The notes below the pieces were generated by a model. That model did no database searches. It was not told where the DNA came from and worked only from the letters and a program-made list of their open reading frames with translations. From positions 46,162,503 to 46,226,502 of the forward strand of contig CM032117.1 of the NCBI GenBank assembly GCA_018894105.1: a stretch of DNA of 64,000 nucleotides. Direction: 5' to 3'. Positions 62,601-64,000 of this stretch are shown here, piece by piece. The DNA is from Jacaranda mimosifolia. Taxonomy: Eukaryota; Streptophyta; Magnoliopsida; Lamiales; Bignoniaceae. Position 1 is the stretch's first letter; each line of letters starts with the position of its first letter. Made by a program: the position numbers and the translations under genes.

Positions 62601-64000
62601 GATCAAAGGGGGCAACTTCCTCACCGCCCTTACATCTAATGGCGATCGGCCGTCACCAGCCTAACTATGCTACCATCATTCCCGCTTTCCTATGGTTCGG
62701 CCCATTGCCAGCATCACTATCTCACATCTCTTTCTCAAGCTTAGACATTTTCCTCTCAAAATTTGGGTCTCGCTCTTAAGTTTAGACTTCCCAAAATGTA
62801 AAGGGGTGCATTCGGTTAAAACCGACCGAATCAAACTTTTGGCTTGGTCAATCGAAAATTTTGATTTTTTAAAATGAAAAACCGAAAATCAAACTGAAAT
62901 TTAACCCATTTTGGCCGGTTCAATTTCGATTTTATCCGAAATCAAACAAGCCAAAAATGGTTCAATAAAACCAAAATTGAATCGGTGAAAAATCAATTTG
63001 GTTTCAGCTTTATCGAACCATTTCAGGTGCCCCCCTTTAATTCTTTTATCCTAGGAGTGGTTCACTATCCACCAGTTTGAGGGGAAAATATATTAGTCCT
63101 ATTCTTTAAAGACCATGATAGAGCTCATAAAAAATTTGAATTGAATTACTTATTTTTTTGGTACAAAAAGCATGATAAAAGTTTTTGTTTGATAAAAAAT
63201 GTTGGGTTTTAGGTAAAAATTGAATTAGATCACATTTTTTCCTCTTTAAATCATAATCATCTATTTTTTATATGTAACATCTATTAATTCGCTTAATAAA
63301 TAAATTATAAACTTGCACAATTTGAGTTTAGAAAAACTATCAACTTTTTTCTCCTCTTTGTTTTAAAATTATTTATTTTTCTATATATCGTATACTAATA
63401 TCTATATTATTTATAAAACGTAGGACTTTTAATAAATATTTTGATATATTTTACAATAAGATGATAAAATTAATTTTATTTTAAAAAATAATGATAATAT
63501 AGTTTTATTTTCTCTTCTCTCTTCTCCCTTCTCCAATTTTATTTCCTTTTTTCTCAGTTATTTTATCTTATCGAAAATGTCTCTTTTTATTTATCCCAAA
63601 AACTTAAAAATACATTAAGATTTACGTTATTTCAAAAATTACATTTATTTATCTTTGATAATAGATTTTAAAAAATTAATAAAAAATATAAAATTTACTA
63701 AAATTACTATGCACTAGCACATAATAAAAAATATTCCACACTTATATTGTAGACATTTGAACAACAATATTTGAAAAAAAAACAGTTGATTCGATTTAAT
63801 CGAAGCAAAAACTGGTTGAAAACAAAAAGACCAATTTTTGGTTTGGCACCCATTTTTTTTATTTTTGGTTTGGTTTTGGTTAGCCTAGAAAAAAAATAAA
63901 ATCAAACTGAACCGCAAAATTGAATTTTTTTTAAATATAAAGCCGAAAATCAAGCTAAACCTTTGGTTTGATTCGATTTTTTCAGTTTTCAATTGGATTT
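62601..64000. other. Repeat with CGGTT-rich termini and AT-rich DNA to the window end
   Basis: From about 62798 the sequence AAAGGGGTGCATTCGGTTAA begins a block rich in CCGAAAATC/GATTTTCGG motifs. An inverted counterpart ends near 63035 (CATTTCAGGTGCCCCCCTTT), and similar motifs return at 63780-64000. This resembles plant hAT-type MITEs with GGGTGCATTCGGTT ends. No target duplication is convincing, and the second part is cut by the window edge. No gene is seen. Confidence 0.4.

Noticed and set aside
1..64000. CRISPR arrays, rRNA, tRNA genes
   Set aside because: No regularly spaced repeats or conserved RNA sequence seen; the context is a plant nuclear genome.

Overview
This is a gene-poor, repeat-rich piece of a plant nuclear genome, most likely a eudicot (the species cannot be named from the window). 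The background is AT-rich, genes have many short GT-AG introns, and there is one clear plant GH35 beta-galactosidase gene. Most of the rest is LTR retrotransposons, MULE and hAT-like elements and MITEs, many nested. No bacterial, organellar or viral gene set was found, and no CRISPR, rRNA or tRNA.

Two intact host genes lie tail to tail in the left third. The first (6636-11555, + strand) is a secreted 729-aa beta-galactosidase in 18 exons. All exon phases close, both catalytic glutamates are present, and one intron is of the rare GC-AG type. The second (22484 down to 18307, - strand) is a 7-exon gene whose exons join in frame into a 779-aa protein I do not recognise. A palindromic E2F-type site sits 18 bases upstream of its ATG, which points to S-phase expression. 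A decayed Ty1/copia element of the Tork/Tnt1 type (12671-17439) separates their 3' ends.

From 22691 to 27290 a MULE-like element with ~220-bp inverted termini and a perfect 9-bp target duplication starts about 210 bp upstream of the 779-aa gene. It carries a 2.97-kb solo LTR of a gypsy-type element with its own 5-bp duplication. A second, truncated copy of that LTR family lies at 30290-32430. From 27300 to 35800 I see no host gene.

The right half is dominated by Ty3/gypsy elements of the Tat lineage. Element 1 (35801-46413, + orientation) is full length, with two LTRs, a CATAC target duplication, gag, protease, RT/RNase H, a second RNase H, integrase, a tandem-repeat zone and a three-exon antisense gene (aORF). 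Element 2 (50949-56678, - orientation, ATTAT duplication) has lost gag to mid-integrase in one deletion but keeps LTRs, primer site and aORF. A third, eroded relative lies around 60500-62600. The two better-preserved aORFs share intron positions and a TATA box about 160 bp upstream of the ATG, so the antisense gene appears to have its own promoter. Nearly all nonsense codons in these elements fit C-to-T decay of methylated cytosines.

Element 2 sits inside a hAT-like element (50206-56870). A second hAT-like element (56879-58454) directly abuts it, using the same 8-bp target CTCCAAAC. The window ends in AT-rich DNA and a further repeat with CGGTT-rich ends.
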